The position numbers and the translations under genes are program-made. DNA of 64,000 nt from an uncultured Bacteroidales bacterium (GTDB taxonomy: Bacteria; Bacteroidota; Bacteroidia; Bacteroidales; Paludibacteraceae): contig ONUF01000004.1 in the NCBI GenBank assembly GCA_900321005.1, positions 1 through 64,000 of the forward strand, in the 5' to 3' direction. Below, one piece after another: positions 1 through 8,492 of the stretch. Position 1 is the stretch's first letter, and each line of letters opens with the position of its first letter. Below the pieces are notes generated by a model, which was given only the letters and a program-made list of their open reading frames with translations, had not been told where the DNA came from and did no database searches.

Positions 1-63
1 GCTATTGTCACTAACAATCAACCTTATATAGAAGGATTTGTATCATCTTATGCGAAAAATTAA
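1..63 (+). CDS. C-terminal fragment of an unknown gene cut by the window edge
   Basis: Frame 1 is open from base 1 to a TAA at 61-63 and gives 20 residues with an ordinary composition, ending SSYAKN. The stop is followed by a T-rich run, and the next gene converges from the right. This fits the tail of a plus-strand gene whose body lies outside the window. The fragment is too short to assign a function, and a chance open frame of this length is possible. Confidence 0.35.
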   Translation, partial: AIVTNNQPYIEGFVSSYAKN

Positions 64-82
64 TTTTTTTACTAAATTTTTA

Positions 83-1138
83 TTATAGTTCGTTAATAAC
101 TCTCCAAAGGAGCAGGGTCAGTATAGTCGCTAAGCCGAAATCGGCCAGTAAAAGCAGCCAGTTGTTCCAATTCCGTCCGAGGATACCCAATCCGATAAAG
201 AGCACACTGGCGCTGAGTAATACGCAAGTCGTCTGGATATGGTTCAGACCCGTGCGAACCAACAAATGATGAATGTGGTTCTTGTCGGGTTCGAAGATTG
301 GCCGGCGTTGTTTGATACGCGTGAGGCTGACGCGGAAGGCATCGAAAAGCGGAACGGTCAGTACACAAACGGCTACGGCCGGCGCGGCACTCATATGCAA
401 GGCTTCGGGGACGATATGGTAGGCGTTGATCTCGCAGAAACGGAAGACAAAAGCCGTGAGCAGATAGCCCAACAGCAGACTGCCTGAATCGCCCATGAAG
501 ATCTTATCCCGTTTACCGAAGACATTATAGATGAAGAACACCGCCAGGACACCGATCATCGCTATCGCCATGTTAGACCAGCCGGTTTCACCCGCCAGAC
601 CGAAGTAGGCAGCGAAGAATAAGCAATACAGAATGCCTAAACCGCTGGCTAAACCGTCGATGCCGTCGATGAGGTTGATGGCGTTGATGATGGCCAACAG
701 GATGCAAAGCGAGAGGATATAACTCGGAATGACGCCTATCTCGGCGATGCCGAAAATTCCGTGCAGGTGGGTGATACGAATGTCCGCAAAACCAATCAGC
801 GCAAGGCCGGCGAGGGTCTCACCCAATAGTTTTGCTGCGGGGCGTAACACCAACACATCGTCTGTGAAGCCGACCACCATGATGATGAACAAGCCGATCA
901 AGAAGAACGGATTTTGCTCCATCGGCGTGCACAGCAGATAGGTCAGCATGAACGTGAAACAGATATTCAACCCGCCGATATTGGGTATTGCTCCGTCATG
1001 GCTCATGCGTTTGTTCGGTCGCACGACAAAGCCTTTCGCCTTCGCTACACGAACGACCACAGGCATGAAAAGTGCGCCGAGGATAAAACTCAGCAATCCG
1101 ATCAGATAACTATGTGCAATCAGCGCGTTTTGCATCAT
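83..1138 (-). CDS. WecA/TagO-type polyprenyl-phosphate glycosyltransferase
   Basis: 351-residue polytopic membrane enzyme of the MraY/WecA family, which moves a sugar-1-phosphate from a UDP-HexNAc to undecaprenyl phosphate on the cytoplasmic face and so starts O-antigen, capsule or other surface polysaccharide synthesis. Visible family motifs are FTDD at residues 91-94, NLIDGIDGLA at 155-164, FMGDSGS at 214-220 and PDKNHIHH at 284-291, with about ten hydrophobic segments. The length is normal for the family. The start overlaps the stop of the upstream epimerase gene by 4 bases, which suggests coupled translation. The exact sugar (GlcNAc or a 6-deoxy-HexNAc) cannot be read from sequence; WecA-like is favoured over MraY because no cell-wall genes are nearby. 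Confidence 0.9.
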   Translation of the reverse strand: MMQNALIAHSYLIGLLSFILGALFMPVVVRVAKAKGFVVRPNKRMSHDGAIPNIGGLNICFTFMLTYLLCTPMEQNPFFLIGLFIIMVVGFTDDVLVLRPAAKLLGETLAGLALIGFADIRITHLHGIFGIAEIGVIPSYILSLCILLAIINAINLIDGIDGLASGLGILYCLFFAAYFGLAGETGWSNMAIAMIGVLAVFFIYNVFGKRDKIFMGDSGSLLLGYLLTAFVFRFCEINAYHIVPEALHMSAAPAVAVCVLTVPLFDAFRVSLTRIKQRRPIFEPDKNHIHHLLVRTGLNHIQTTCVLLSASVLFIGLGILGRNWNNWLLLLADFGLATILTLLLWRVINEL

Positions 1139-2487
1139 TTCGGGTCAAGTTGCTCGTAGATAGAGTTCTTGCTGATATACTCAGGTACCAGTTGTTTCAT
1201 CATCTTGACGGTGGTAAAGGACTTGTCCTGGTGACTCGTCTCGATGAGCAGGTCGATGAGTCGGCTTACTTCGTTATAGTCGAACTCGCGTACGCGGGCA
1301 ATCATGATCTTGCTGTTGCTCGTCGGGAGCGTGAGTTCTTTTTGGTTCAACAACTCTTCGTATAACTTCTCGCCCGGACGCAGACCCGTGAATACGATAG
1401 GTATGTCTTTCTCCGGCGTGTATCCGGCCAGACGAATCATGTTTCGTGCGAGGTCCAGAATCTTCACCGGTTTGCCCATGTCGAACACGAAGATCTCTCC
1501 GCCGTTGCCCAACGTGCTGGCTTCCATGACGAGCGTACAAGCTTCCGGGATGGTCATGAAATAGCGAATGATTTCCGGATGGGTCACCGTGACGGGGCCT
1601 CCGGCTGCAATCTGTTTGCGGAAATACGGAATGACTGAACCGTTACTGCCGAGCACATTACCGAAACGCGTGGTGATGAATTTTGTGCAATTCGGGTCTT
1701 TCTTTTGTAGTTTATGGAAGAGCGATTGCACGTAAATCTCCGCGATTCGTTTGCTGGCACCCATGATGTTGGTCGGATTAACGGCCTTGTCGGTGGAGAT
1801 CATCACGAAGCGCTCCGTGCCGTATTTGACAGCCATGTCTGCCATGTTCTTCGTGCCGAGTACATTGGCGCGCACGGCTTCGTTGGGATAACTCTCCATA
1901 AGCGGCACATGCTTGTAGGCAGCCGCGTGATAGACGACATCCGGACGTAACTCGTTGAAAATCTGCTCAATACGTTCTTTGTCTCGTACGTCCGCAATGA
2001 CCGGAATAAACCGTGCTTCCGGGAATTGTTTCTGCAAGTCCAAACTCAAGTCATGCAGCGGCGATTCGGCTATCTCCAAGAGAATCGTCACCTGCGGATT
2101 GTATTGCTGAATCTGCCGAACCAATTCGCTACCGATACTTCCTGCGGCGCCGCTGACGAGAACCACTTTGTCTTGGATAATCTGGCGCACGTTTTCGGTG
2201 TTCACTTCTATCTCCGGACGCTCCAACAGATCCTCGATGCGGATGGCATCAATGCGGCCGATTCGTTGCGCGTCGATATCGTTCGGGTTGTCTACACTGG
2301 TAAAATACGGAGTCGTTAAGATGCGGATATTATGGTCAATGAAAATCTGCAAGTCCTTGGCCGGATTGATTTCGCGCATTTTAAGCGGCGAGACAATGAC
2401 GTGTTGAATCTTCCGCGCCTTCATCCAATCGAAGAGTTTCTCGTTGAGTTGCAAAACCGGCAGACCGGCTACTTCGAAACCATGCAA
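1135..2487 (-). CDS. CapD/FlaA1-type nucleotide-sugar dehydratase, C-terminal catalytic part (frame-disrupted gene)
   Basis: 450 residues in frame from a TTG at 2485-2487. It carries the extended SDR domain of UDP-HexNAc 4,6-dehydratases: SGAAGSIGSELVRQ as the NAD-binding glycine motif near residue 113, then STDKAVNPTN and GASKR, where Met replaces the usual SDR tyrosine as in the WbpM/FlaA1 group. The family product feeds the WecA-type enzyme encoded next. The membrane N-terminus lies in another frame (2469-3020), and around 2475-2490 about ten expected residues joining the two parts appear to be missing. The gene is therefore either a real frameshift/deletion allele or an assembly error. 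The TTG start is only where the open frame allows one; no ribosome binding site supports it. Confidence 0.75.
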   Translation of the reverse strand: MHGFEVAGLPVLQLNEKLFDWMKARKIQHVIVSPLKMREINPAKDLQIFIDHNIRILTTPYFTSVDNPNDIDAQRIGRIDAIRIEDLLERPEIEVNTENVRQIIQDKVVLVSGAAGSIGSELVRQIQQYNPQVTILLEIAESPLHDLSLDLQKQFPEARFIPVIADVRDKERIEQIFNELRPDVVYHAAAYKHVPLMESYPNEAVRANVLGTKNMADMAVKYGTERFVMISTDKAVNPTNIMGASKRIAEIYVQSLFHKLQKKDPNCTKFITTRFGNVLGSNGSVIPYFRKQIAAGGPVTVTHPEIIRYFMTIPEACTLVMEASTLGNGGEIFVFDMGKPVKILDLARNMIRLAGYTPEKDIPIVFTGLRPGEKLYEELLNQKELTLPTSNSKIMIARVREFDYNEVSRLIDLLIETSHQDKSFTTVKMMKQLVPEYISKNSIYEQLDPK

Positions 2488-3020
2488 TAAGGCGTATTGC
2501 CGGCAGATCGCAACATCTTAGCAATCGAGACACCCGCATATTTGGTCCCGAAAATCAGCACGCGCGGACTACCGTTGCCATATTGCTGCAACACCTCGCC
2601 GAAGGTCTTCACGGCTACGCGCAACGTGAAGAGTAGCACGAAGGCGATCGGCACATAAATGGCCACGAGTGTATTAAAAATCGGATGATGTCCAGTGCTC
2701 CAATTCATCACATAATTGAAAAGCACAATCACAACGCCGGTCGTTAAGTTCGCCAATAGCACCTTCAGCATATCGTTGAACGTGGAGTAACGCAAGATGC
2801 CGGAGAAGGTGTTAAAGGCACCGAAAGCGAGGGTCTGCACGAGGAGAATCACCAGATATTGTTTCCCCAGCGGTAAGATGTGCGGGATGTCCGAAGAGTA
2901 GTTAAAATAACTACTCCCGATCCACGCGCTGATCCCAAAAGCGATCGTGCACAGTAACAGATCCAAGAACAAAACGCCCCAACGGGGTAGATACCCCATA
3001 TCAAACTTTAAATTTTTCAT
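2469..3020 (-). CDS. CapD/FlaA1-type dehydratase, N-terminal membrane part (frame-disrupted gene)
   Basis: 183 residues with four hydrophobic segments followed by the start of the CoA-binding-like Rossmann domain (VLIFGTKYAGVSIAKML near residue 153), ending at a premature TAG. In full-length members of this family (roughly 600-650 residues) this region continues directly into the dehydratase domain, which here is found in a different frame at 1135-2487. The ATG at 3018-3020 overlaps the end of uvrA by 20 bases, so the gene is probably translated from the same transcript. On its own this fragment lacks catalytic residues. Confidence 0.7.
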   Translation of the reverse strand: MKNLKFDMGYLPRWGVLFLDLLLCTIAFGISAWIGSSYFNYSSDIPHILPLGKQYLVILLVQTLAFGAFNTFSGILRYSTFNDMLKVLLANLTTGVVIVLFNYVMNWSTGHHPIFNTLVAIYVPIAFVLLFTLRVAVKTFGEVLQQYGNGSPRVLIFGTKYAGVSIAKMLRSAGNTPYCMVSK

Positions 3021-5748
3021 GTTGTGATTTTATAATTTCGGCAAGGTATTTGCCTGTGTAACTTTCTTTGCATTGCGCGACTTCTTCCGGCGTGCCGGCA
3101 CAAACGATTCGTCCGCCCTGTGTGCCGCCTTCGGGACCTAAATCGATCACATGGTCGGCCGCCAAGACCACCGCCGGGTTGTGCTCGATAATAATCACCG
3201 TGTGCCCTTTGCTGATCAGACGGTTCAAGGCATTGAGCAGCACTTCGATATCTTTGTGATGCAAACCCGTGGTGGGTTCGTCAAAGACGAAAATCGTCGG
3301 TTTGTTGTCTTCGGAGGCCAGGAACGACGCTAACTTCACGCGCTGGCTCTCGCCGCCCGAGAGCGTGCTGCTGCTCTGTCCTAACTGCACATAACCGATA
3401 CCGACGTCTTGCAGCGGTTTGAGGCGCTTGACGATCTTTGCGCACTCCGGATCTTCGCTGAAGAACTCCACCGCTTGATTCACCGTCATACATAGAATGT
3501 CGTATATCGACTTGCCGCGATAATGGACGTCCAGGATGTCTTGTTTGAACCGCTTTCCGTGGCATTGCTCGCATTCCAGCACGAGGTCCGCCATGAACTG
3601 CATCTCAATCGTGATCGTTCCTTCGCCCTGACAGGTCTCGCAACGCCCGCCCGGGGTATTGAACGAGAAGTGCGAAGGACTCAAGCCCAACTGTTTGGCC
3701 AAGGGCTGCTCGGCATAGAGGCGACGTATCTCGTCGTACGCCTTGAGGTAAGTCACAGGATTGCTGCGGCTGGATCGGCTCAACGGATTCTGGTCCACGA
3801 ACTCGATGTCTTGCATCAAGTGCAGGCTACCGTGCAGTTGGCCGAAATCTCCGGTGTGCTCGGCGAAAACGCCGCCGTAATGTTTCTTCAGCGCAGGGTA
3901 GAGCACTTTGCTCACCAGACTCGATTTGCCGCTACCGCTCACACCTGTCACCACGGTCATCACGTGCAGCGGAAAACGTACAGTCAGGTTCTGCAGATTG
4001 TTCTCGCACGCCCCTTCCACCTCAATATAGTTGTTCCAATGCCGCCGTTGCGTCGGGATGTTATAAGTGAATAGTTCCGGCCGCGGTTTGCCTTCATACA
4101 CCACTTCGCCGCCCAAGCGACCGGCTTTCGGGCCTATCTCAATGATATGATCAGCCGCCGCGATGATATCTTCGTCATGCTCCACGACCACAATCGTGTT
4201 GCCCAGGTCGCGTAATTCTTTCAGCACATGGATCAATCGCTCCGTGTCGCGCGGATGAAGTCCGATAGAGGGTTCGTCCAGTACGTATAGCGACCCCACA
4301 AGACTGCTGCCTAAGGACTTGGCCAATTGGATGCGTTGACTCTCGCCGCCGGAAAGGGTGTTACTCATTCGGTTGAGCGTCAGGTAACTCAGGCCCACAT
4401 CTTGCATGAACTGCAAGCGTTTGTCTATCTCCACGAGTAGTATCTCGGCCGTCTGGCGCTCAATATCCGTCAACTCGATATGCTTGAACCACTCCTGCAA
4501 TTCCGATAGCGGCATGGTACACAGCGCTTGGATATTTTTGCCGTTGATGAGCACGTAACTCGCCTCTTTGCGAAGGTGTAAACCGTGGCACGCGGGGCAG
4601 GTCGTACGGCCCTTATACCGCGCCAAGAGCACTTTGTATTGGAGGCGGTTGTACTGCTTGGACTCCAATTCATGGAAGAACTCGTTCAAGCCGCGGAAGT
4701 ATTCGTTTCCGGTCCAAATCAGGTGTTTCTGCTCTTGCGTCAAAGCGTAGAACGGCGTGTGGATGGGGAATCCGAACTTCGCGGCATTCATCACCAGCGC
4801 ATCCTGCCATTCCTTCATCTTCTCGCCCTGCCAGCACGCAATCGCCTGTTCGTATATCGACTTGGACTTGTCGGGCACTACCAGATCCGGATCGATGCCG
4901 GTCACTACGCCGATACCTTTGCACTCCGGACAAGCGCCCACCGGATTGTTGAAGTCGAAGAGGTGCTCGCTGGGTTCGATGAACTGTATCCCGTCCGCCT
5001 CGAAGCGCTCGGAGAACACTTTCTCGTGCTTGTTGACCCAAATCCGGCATTCACCCTTCCCCTCAAAAAACGCGGTCTGCACACTGTCCGCAAAGCGGTT
5101 ACTGGTCGCTTGCTCGTGGTCCACTACCACGCGGTCCACTAACAGGTACGCGTCGTGTCCCTCCGCCGCTTGCCAGGTCTCCGCGTCCAGACGCGCCGTG
5201 TCGCCGTCGATGAGCAAGCGACTGAAACCCTGACTCTGCCACAAGGCCAACTGCTCTTGCAGCGTGCGTCCTTCCGGCAGGATGATCGGGCTTAGCAGGT
5301 ACAAGCGCGTTCCTTTCGGTTGAGCCTCCATGTACGCGACCACATCGCGAATGGTGTTTCTCTTCACTTCCTCTCCGCTCACGGGCGAGTACGTCTTACC
5401 TACGCGCGCGTACAGAAGCTTCAAATAGTCGTAAATCTCCGTCACAGTGCCAACTGTGGAACGGGGATTGCGACTGCTTACTTTCTGCTGGATAGCGATA
5501 GCCGGCGGGATACCTTCTATCTTCTCAACGTCCGGTTTCTGCATGCGCCCCATAAACTGGCGCGCGTATGCACTTAGACTCTCCACATAGCGCCGCTGAC
5601 CCTCCGCATACAAGGTGTCGAACGCCAGCGAACTCTTGCCGCTGCCGCTCACACCCGTCACCACAACCAACTTATTGCGCGGTATATCTACCGTCACATG
5701 TTTCAGATTGTGGGTGTCCGCACCTTCTATGCGAATTATTTCTTGCAA
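3001..5748 (-). CDS. uvrA: Excinuclease ABC subunit A
   Basis: 915-residue ATP-binding DNA damage sensor of nucleotide excision repair; UvrA dimers find distorted DNA and load UvrB. Two ABC ATPase modules are visible: Walker A GVSGSGKSS at residues 32-40 and again near 600, with LSGGESQR signatures near 465 and 795. The zinc-binding insertions CPECKGIG (near 270), CPACHG (near 383) and CETCQGEG...CEQCHGKRF (near 700-735) are all present. Length is close to the family norm of about 940. Its start overlaps the stop of the HU/LysM gene by 13 bases. Bacteroidales often carry two uvrA paralogues, and I cannot tell which this is. Confidence 0.95.
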   Translation of the reverse strand: MQEIIRIEGADTHNLKHVTVDIPRNKLVVVTGVSGSGKSSLAFDTLYAEGQRRYVESLSAYARQFMGRMQKPDVEKIEGIPPAIAIQQKVSSRNPRSTVGTVTEIYDYLKLLYARVGKTYSPVSGEEVKRNTIRDVVAYMEAQPKGTRLYLLSPIILPEGRTLQEQLALWQSQGFSRLLIDGDTARLDAETWQAAEGHDAYLLVDRVVVDHEQATSNRFADSVQTAFFEGKGECRIWVNKHEKVFSERFEADGIQFIEPSEHLFDFNNPVGACPECKGIGVVTGIDPDLVVPDKSKSIYEQAIACWQGEKMKEWQDALVMNAAKFGFPIHTPFYALTQEQKHLIWTGNEYFRGLNEFFHELESKQYNRLQYKVLLARYKGRTTCPACHGLHLRKEASYVLINGKNIQALCTMPLSELQEWFKHIELTDIERQTAEILLVEIDKRLQFMQDVGLSYLTLNRMSNTLSGGESQRIQLAKSLGSSLVGSLYVLDEPSIGLHPRDTERLIHVLKELRDLGNTIVVVEHDEDIIAAADHIIEIGPKAGRLGGEVVYEGKPRPELFTYNIPTQRRHWNNYIEVEGACENNLQNLTVRFPLHVMTVVTGVSGSGKSSLVSKVLYPALKKHYGGVFAEHTGDFGQLHGSLHLMQDIEFVDQNPLSRSSRSNPVTYLKAYDEIRRLYAEQPLAKQLGLSPSHFSFNTPGGRCETCQGEGTITIEMQFMADLVLECEQCHGKRFKQDILDVHYRGKSIYDILCMTVNQAVEFFSEDPECAKIVKRLKPLQDVGIGYVQLGQSSSTLSGGESQRVKLASFLASEDNKPTIFVFDEPTTGLHHKDIEVLLNALNRLISKGHTVIIIEHNPAVVLAADHVIDLGPEGGTQGGRIVCAGTPEEVAQCKESYTGKYLAEIIKSQHEKFKV

Positions 5749-6848
5749 GCTGCTTCTGCTTCTTGGAGTAACTGCAAGTATGCAGCACTGGTGGTATCCT
5801 TCTGCGCCTCCGTTAGTCTCGGCACGCGGATAGGAGTTCCCACATCGATATTGCTGGGGTTAGAAATATGATCTCTGTTCGCGTCGTAGATATACGGCCA
5901 ATAAGCCTTGCTGCCGTAGAAACGCTTGGCCATCCATGTCAGACGACTTGCCTCGTGCATGGGCTCAATGGTGATGAGGTCTTCGTATACGGCATCGCCC
6001 GAGGTTTCGGAATTCTCCAACTCATCGGAAGCCTCCAGGAACTCTGCCAATATCTGCGCTTCGGTTAACTCTTCTTCACCCGCTTCTACTTCTTCGTCCA
6101 ACTCAATCGGTGCAGAAATAGGTCCTTCTTCGATGCTGTCCGTAGCCGCTACTTGTTCGGTCTGTGCTTTACCCGGCAAGAACGAATCAATCAAATTACC
6201 CAATTGACTGCGAAGGAAGAAATATCCGACTAACAGCAGCGCCAACAAGATCACCACGCAGATTAAGGTATCGCGCAAGAAATGATGCTTCTTCTCTTTC
6301 TTCACCGGCGCGGGCTCCGAAGTATGCTGCGGCACATAGAACACGGGTTCAGGTTCCGGCTCTTTAGCGGGTTCCGGTTCTTTGACCGGCTCTTCCGGAA
6401 CTTCGGGTACCTCTGGTACTTCCGGCTCTTTGGCAGGTGCTTCTTCCTCCTTCGGACTTTGTCCGAGTTCGCCTAAGATATCGACGATCTCTTCGGCCTG
6501 CGAACCCAATTTCTTAATCGGGTCTATCTCTGACGACTGATCGCTGACAATGGACGGCTGATGGCTCTCCACCAACTCTTTTACACCCGCTTCGGGCACA
6601 AAAGCGACCTTGTTATATCCCTCGATGGTGATGGCTTCTCCGGTAGCTACATTCACGCTCTTGCGCGGCGCAACAGCCTGCAACTTGAAGATACCTAAAC
6701 CGTTGATTTTCACTTGTTTGTCGGTTTTCAAAGCCTCTATGACCTCAGCGTATAGAGCGTTCAAAAACGTGTTCGCTTCTTTCTCACTCACTCCTGCGCG
6801 AGACGCCAAAACGCGGCGTAACTCGGTCCAACTAAGTTTCTCTGCCAT
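5736..6848 (-). CDS. Membrane-anchored HU-like DNA-binding protein with LysM-like domain
   Basis: 370 residues with three parts. Residues 1-95 form an HU/IHF-like domain (INGLGIFKL near 48-56). Residues 130-185 are a Pro/Glu-rich linker with PEVPE and EPEP repeats. A single hydrophobic helix at 193-212 is followed by an acidic stretch and a LysM-like segment at about 293-345 (MAKRFYGSKAYWPYIYDANR). The predicted topology puts the DNA-binding part in the cytoplasm and the LysM part in the periplasm, so it could tether DNA to the envelope; that role is inference. It lies 3 bases after the small HU gene, in the same operon. Such fusions occur in other Bacteroidales next to rimO. Confidence 0.8.
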   Translation of the reverse strand: MAEKLSWTELRRVLASRAGVSEKEANTFLNALYAEVIEALKTDKQVKINGLGIFKLQAVAPRKSVNVATGEAITIEGYNKVAFVPEAGVKELVESHQPSIVSDQSSEIDPIKKLGSQAEEIVDILGELGQSPKEEEAPAKEPEVPEVPEVPEEPVKEPEPAKEPEPEPVFYVPQHTSEPAPVKKEKKHHFLRDTLICVVILLALLLVGYFFLRSQLGNLIDSFLPGKAQTEQVAATDSIEEGPISAPIELDEEVEAGEEELTEAQILAEFLEASDELENSETSGDAVYEDLITIEPMHEASRLTWMAKRFYGSKAYWPYIYDANRDHISNPSNIDVGTPIRVPRLTEAQKDTTSAAYLQLLQEAEAACKK

Positions 6849-6851
6849 AGT

Positions 6852-7130
6852 TTAGATCTTTTTGAGTTCATCTTTTAAGTTATCCACCGGGCGGAAAACC
6901 AATTGGTTCTTACCCGGACTGATGGTACGCTCACCCGTCCGCGGATGAACGATGGTACGCGGTGCACGTTCCTTTATTTCCAATGCACCAAAACCTTGCA
7001 GCGTCACTGCTTTGCCTGCCATGATGTTCTCGCGCAACACGGCATTGTGCGTGCTCAGCAGGTGTTCCACTTGTTTCTTGCTTTGACCGGTAGCACTGGC
7101 TATCCGGCTGATTAAATCTTTTGTCAACAT
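6852..7130 (-). CDS. HU family DNA-binding protein
   Basis: 92-residue nucleoid protein of the HU/IHF family. The core GFGALEIKERAPR and the arm region HPRTGERTISPGKNQLVF are typical, with the DNA-intercalating arm at residues 58-75. Full length for the family. It lies 6 bases downstream of rimO and just upstream of the HU/LysM fusion, so the three are probably co-transcribed. HU or IHF subunit identity cannot be decided from sequence alone. Confidence 0.92.
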   Translation of the reverse strand: MLTKDLISRIASATGQSKKQVEHLLSTHNAVLRENIMAGKAVTLQGFGALEIKERAPRTIVHPRTGERTISPGKNQLVFRPVDNLKDELKKI

Positions 7131-7136
7131 GATATC

Positions 7137-8465
7137 TTAGGGTATTATTTTTCCGTATAAATCGAACTCCTCCGCCTTCGTGATCTCCACTTCGACGAAA
7201 TCCCCGGGCTGAATACTGAATACTGATGGCTGATCACTTATCAGTACTTCGCAATCCACCTCCGGACTGTCATACTGCGTCCTGCCGATCCAATAGTCGC
7301 CGTCTTTGCGGTCGATGATCACGCGTTCGGTCTTGCCCACAAACTGCGCCATCAACTCCGCACTTATCTCTTGCTGGATAGCCATCAGCTCCGACGCCCG
7401 CGCTTCCTTCACTTCCTGCGGCACATCGTCTTGATAGTGCTTGTTCGCGTAGGTGCCTTCTTCGTCCGAGTAGGCAAAGCATCCCATCCGCTCAAACCGC
7501 ATCGTTTTCACCCAAGCCTTCAAAGTCTCAAAATCCTCTTCTGTCTCGCCCGGGTGACCCACCAAAAGCGTCGTTCGGATACATATGCCCGGCACGCGTT
7601 CCCGTATTTTCCGAATCAGCGCATCCTGTTCCGCTTGCGTGATATGTCGCCGCATAAGGCCCAGCATGTGGTCCGTGCAATGCTGCAAGGCGATGTCGAG
7701 GTATTTGCATACATTCGCGTGCTTCGCCATCACGTCTAGCAGCTCCTCCGGAAAATCGGTCGGGTAGGCGTAATGTAGGCGAATCCACTCCACACCTTCT
7801 ATCTGCGCCATCTCATCAATCAGTTCCGGCAGCATGTGCCGTTTCTCAAGGTCGAGCCCGTAACTGCTCAAGTCCTGCGCGATGACGTTCAACTCCTTCA
7901 CGCCTTGCGACACCAGCCACTTCACTTCCGCCAATATCTCCTCTTTCGGCCGACTGGTATGCCGTCCTGTGATGAGCGGAATGGCGCAATACGAGCACAT
8001 CCGGTTACAACCCTCCGATATCTTCAAATACGCAAAGTGCTTCGGTGTCGTCAAATGCCGTTCAAAGGACTTGCAACTTTTCGGTATTCCGGTATCTCGG
8101 TATTCCGGTATCCCGAGAGCGCTGACCATCCCCTCATAATCAAACTTCCCGTAGTATTCGTCCACTTCCGGCAACTCTGCCTCTAACTCCGCGCGGTAGC
8201 GCTCACTCAAGCAACCCATCACAATCAACTTCCGCAACTTCCCTTTTTTCTTCCGCTCGGCCATTTGCAGAATCATGTTTATGCTCTCTTCTTTCGCATC
8301 GCCGATAAACCCGCAGGTGTTGATTACGCAGATCTCGCCTTTCGGTTCTTCCGCATCATGCACGCACTTCCATCCGGCCGCTTCCAACTGCCGCATCACC
8401 CGCTCTGCATCCACCAGATTCTTCGAGCACCCAAGCGTTACAAAGTCAATAACTCCTTTCTGCAT
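7137..8465 (-). CDS. rimO: Ribosomal protein S12 methylthiotransferase
   Basis: 442-residue radical SAM enzyme that adds a methylthio group to an Asp of ribosomal protein S12. The N-terminal UPF0004 cluster cysteines are C13, C51 and C85 (TLGCSKN, INTCGF, VMGCLSE). The radical SAM triad CNRMCSYC is at residues 153-160, and a TRAM RNA-binding domain covers roughly the last 65 residues. LGCSKN and the overall length favour RimO over MiaB. Two short low-complexity insertions are visible: a repeated GIP...GIP stretch near 118-128 and an ISDQPSVFSIQP stretch near the C-terminus. The gene is followed directly by two HU-type genes. Confidence 0.93.
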   Translation of the reverse strand: MQKGVIDFVTLGCSKNLVDAERVMRQLEAAGWKCVHDAEEPKGEICVINTCGFIGDAKEESINMILQMAERKKKGKLRKLIVMGCLSERYRAELEAELPEVDEYYGKFDYEGMVSALGIPEYRDTGIPKSCKSFERHLTTPKHFAYLKISEGCNRMCSYCAIPLITGRHTSRPKEEILAEVKWLVSQGVKELNVIAQDLSSYGLDLEKRHMLPELIDEMAQIEGVEWIRLHYAYPTDFPEELLDVMAKHANVCKYLDIALQHCTDHMLGLMRRHITQAEQDALIRKIRERVPGICIRTTLLVGHPGETEEDFETLKAWVKTMRFERMGCFAYSDEEGTYANKHYQDDVPQEVKEARASELMAIQQEISAELMAQFVGKTERVIIDRKDGDYWIGRTQYDSPEVDCEVLISDQPSVFSIQPGDFVEVEITKAEEFDLYGKIIP

Positions 8466-8492
8466 AGATAAGCGCCTCCGGAGGCTCTCCGG

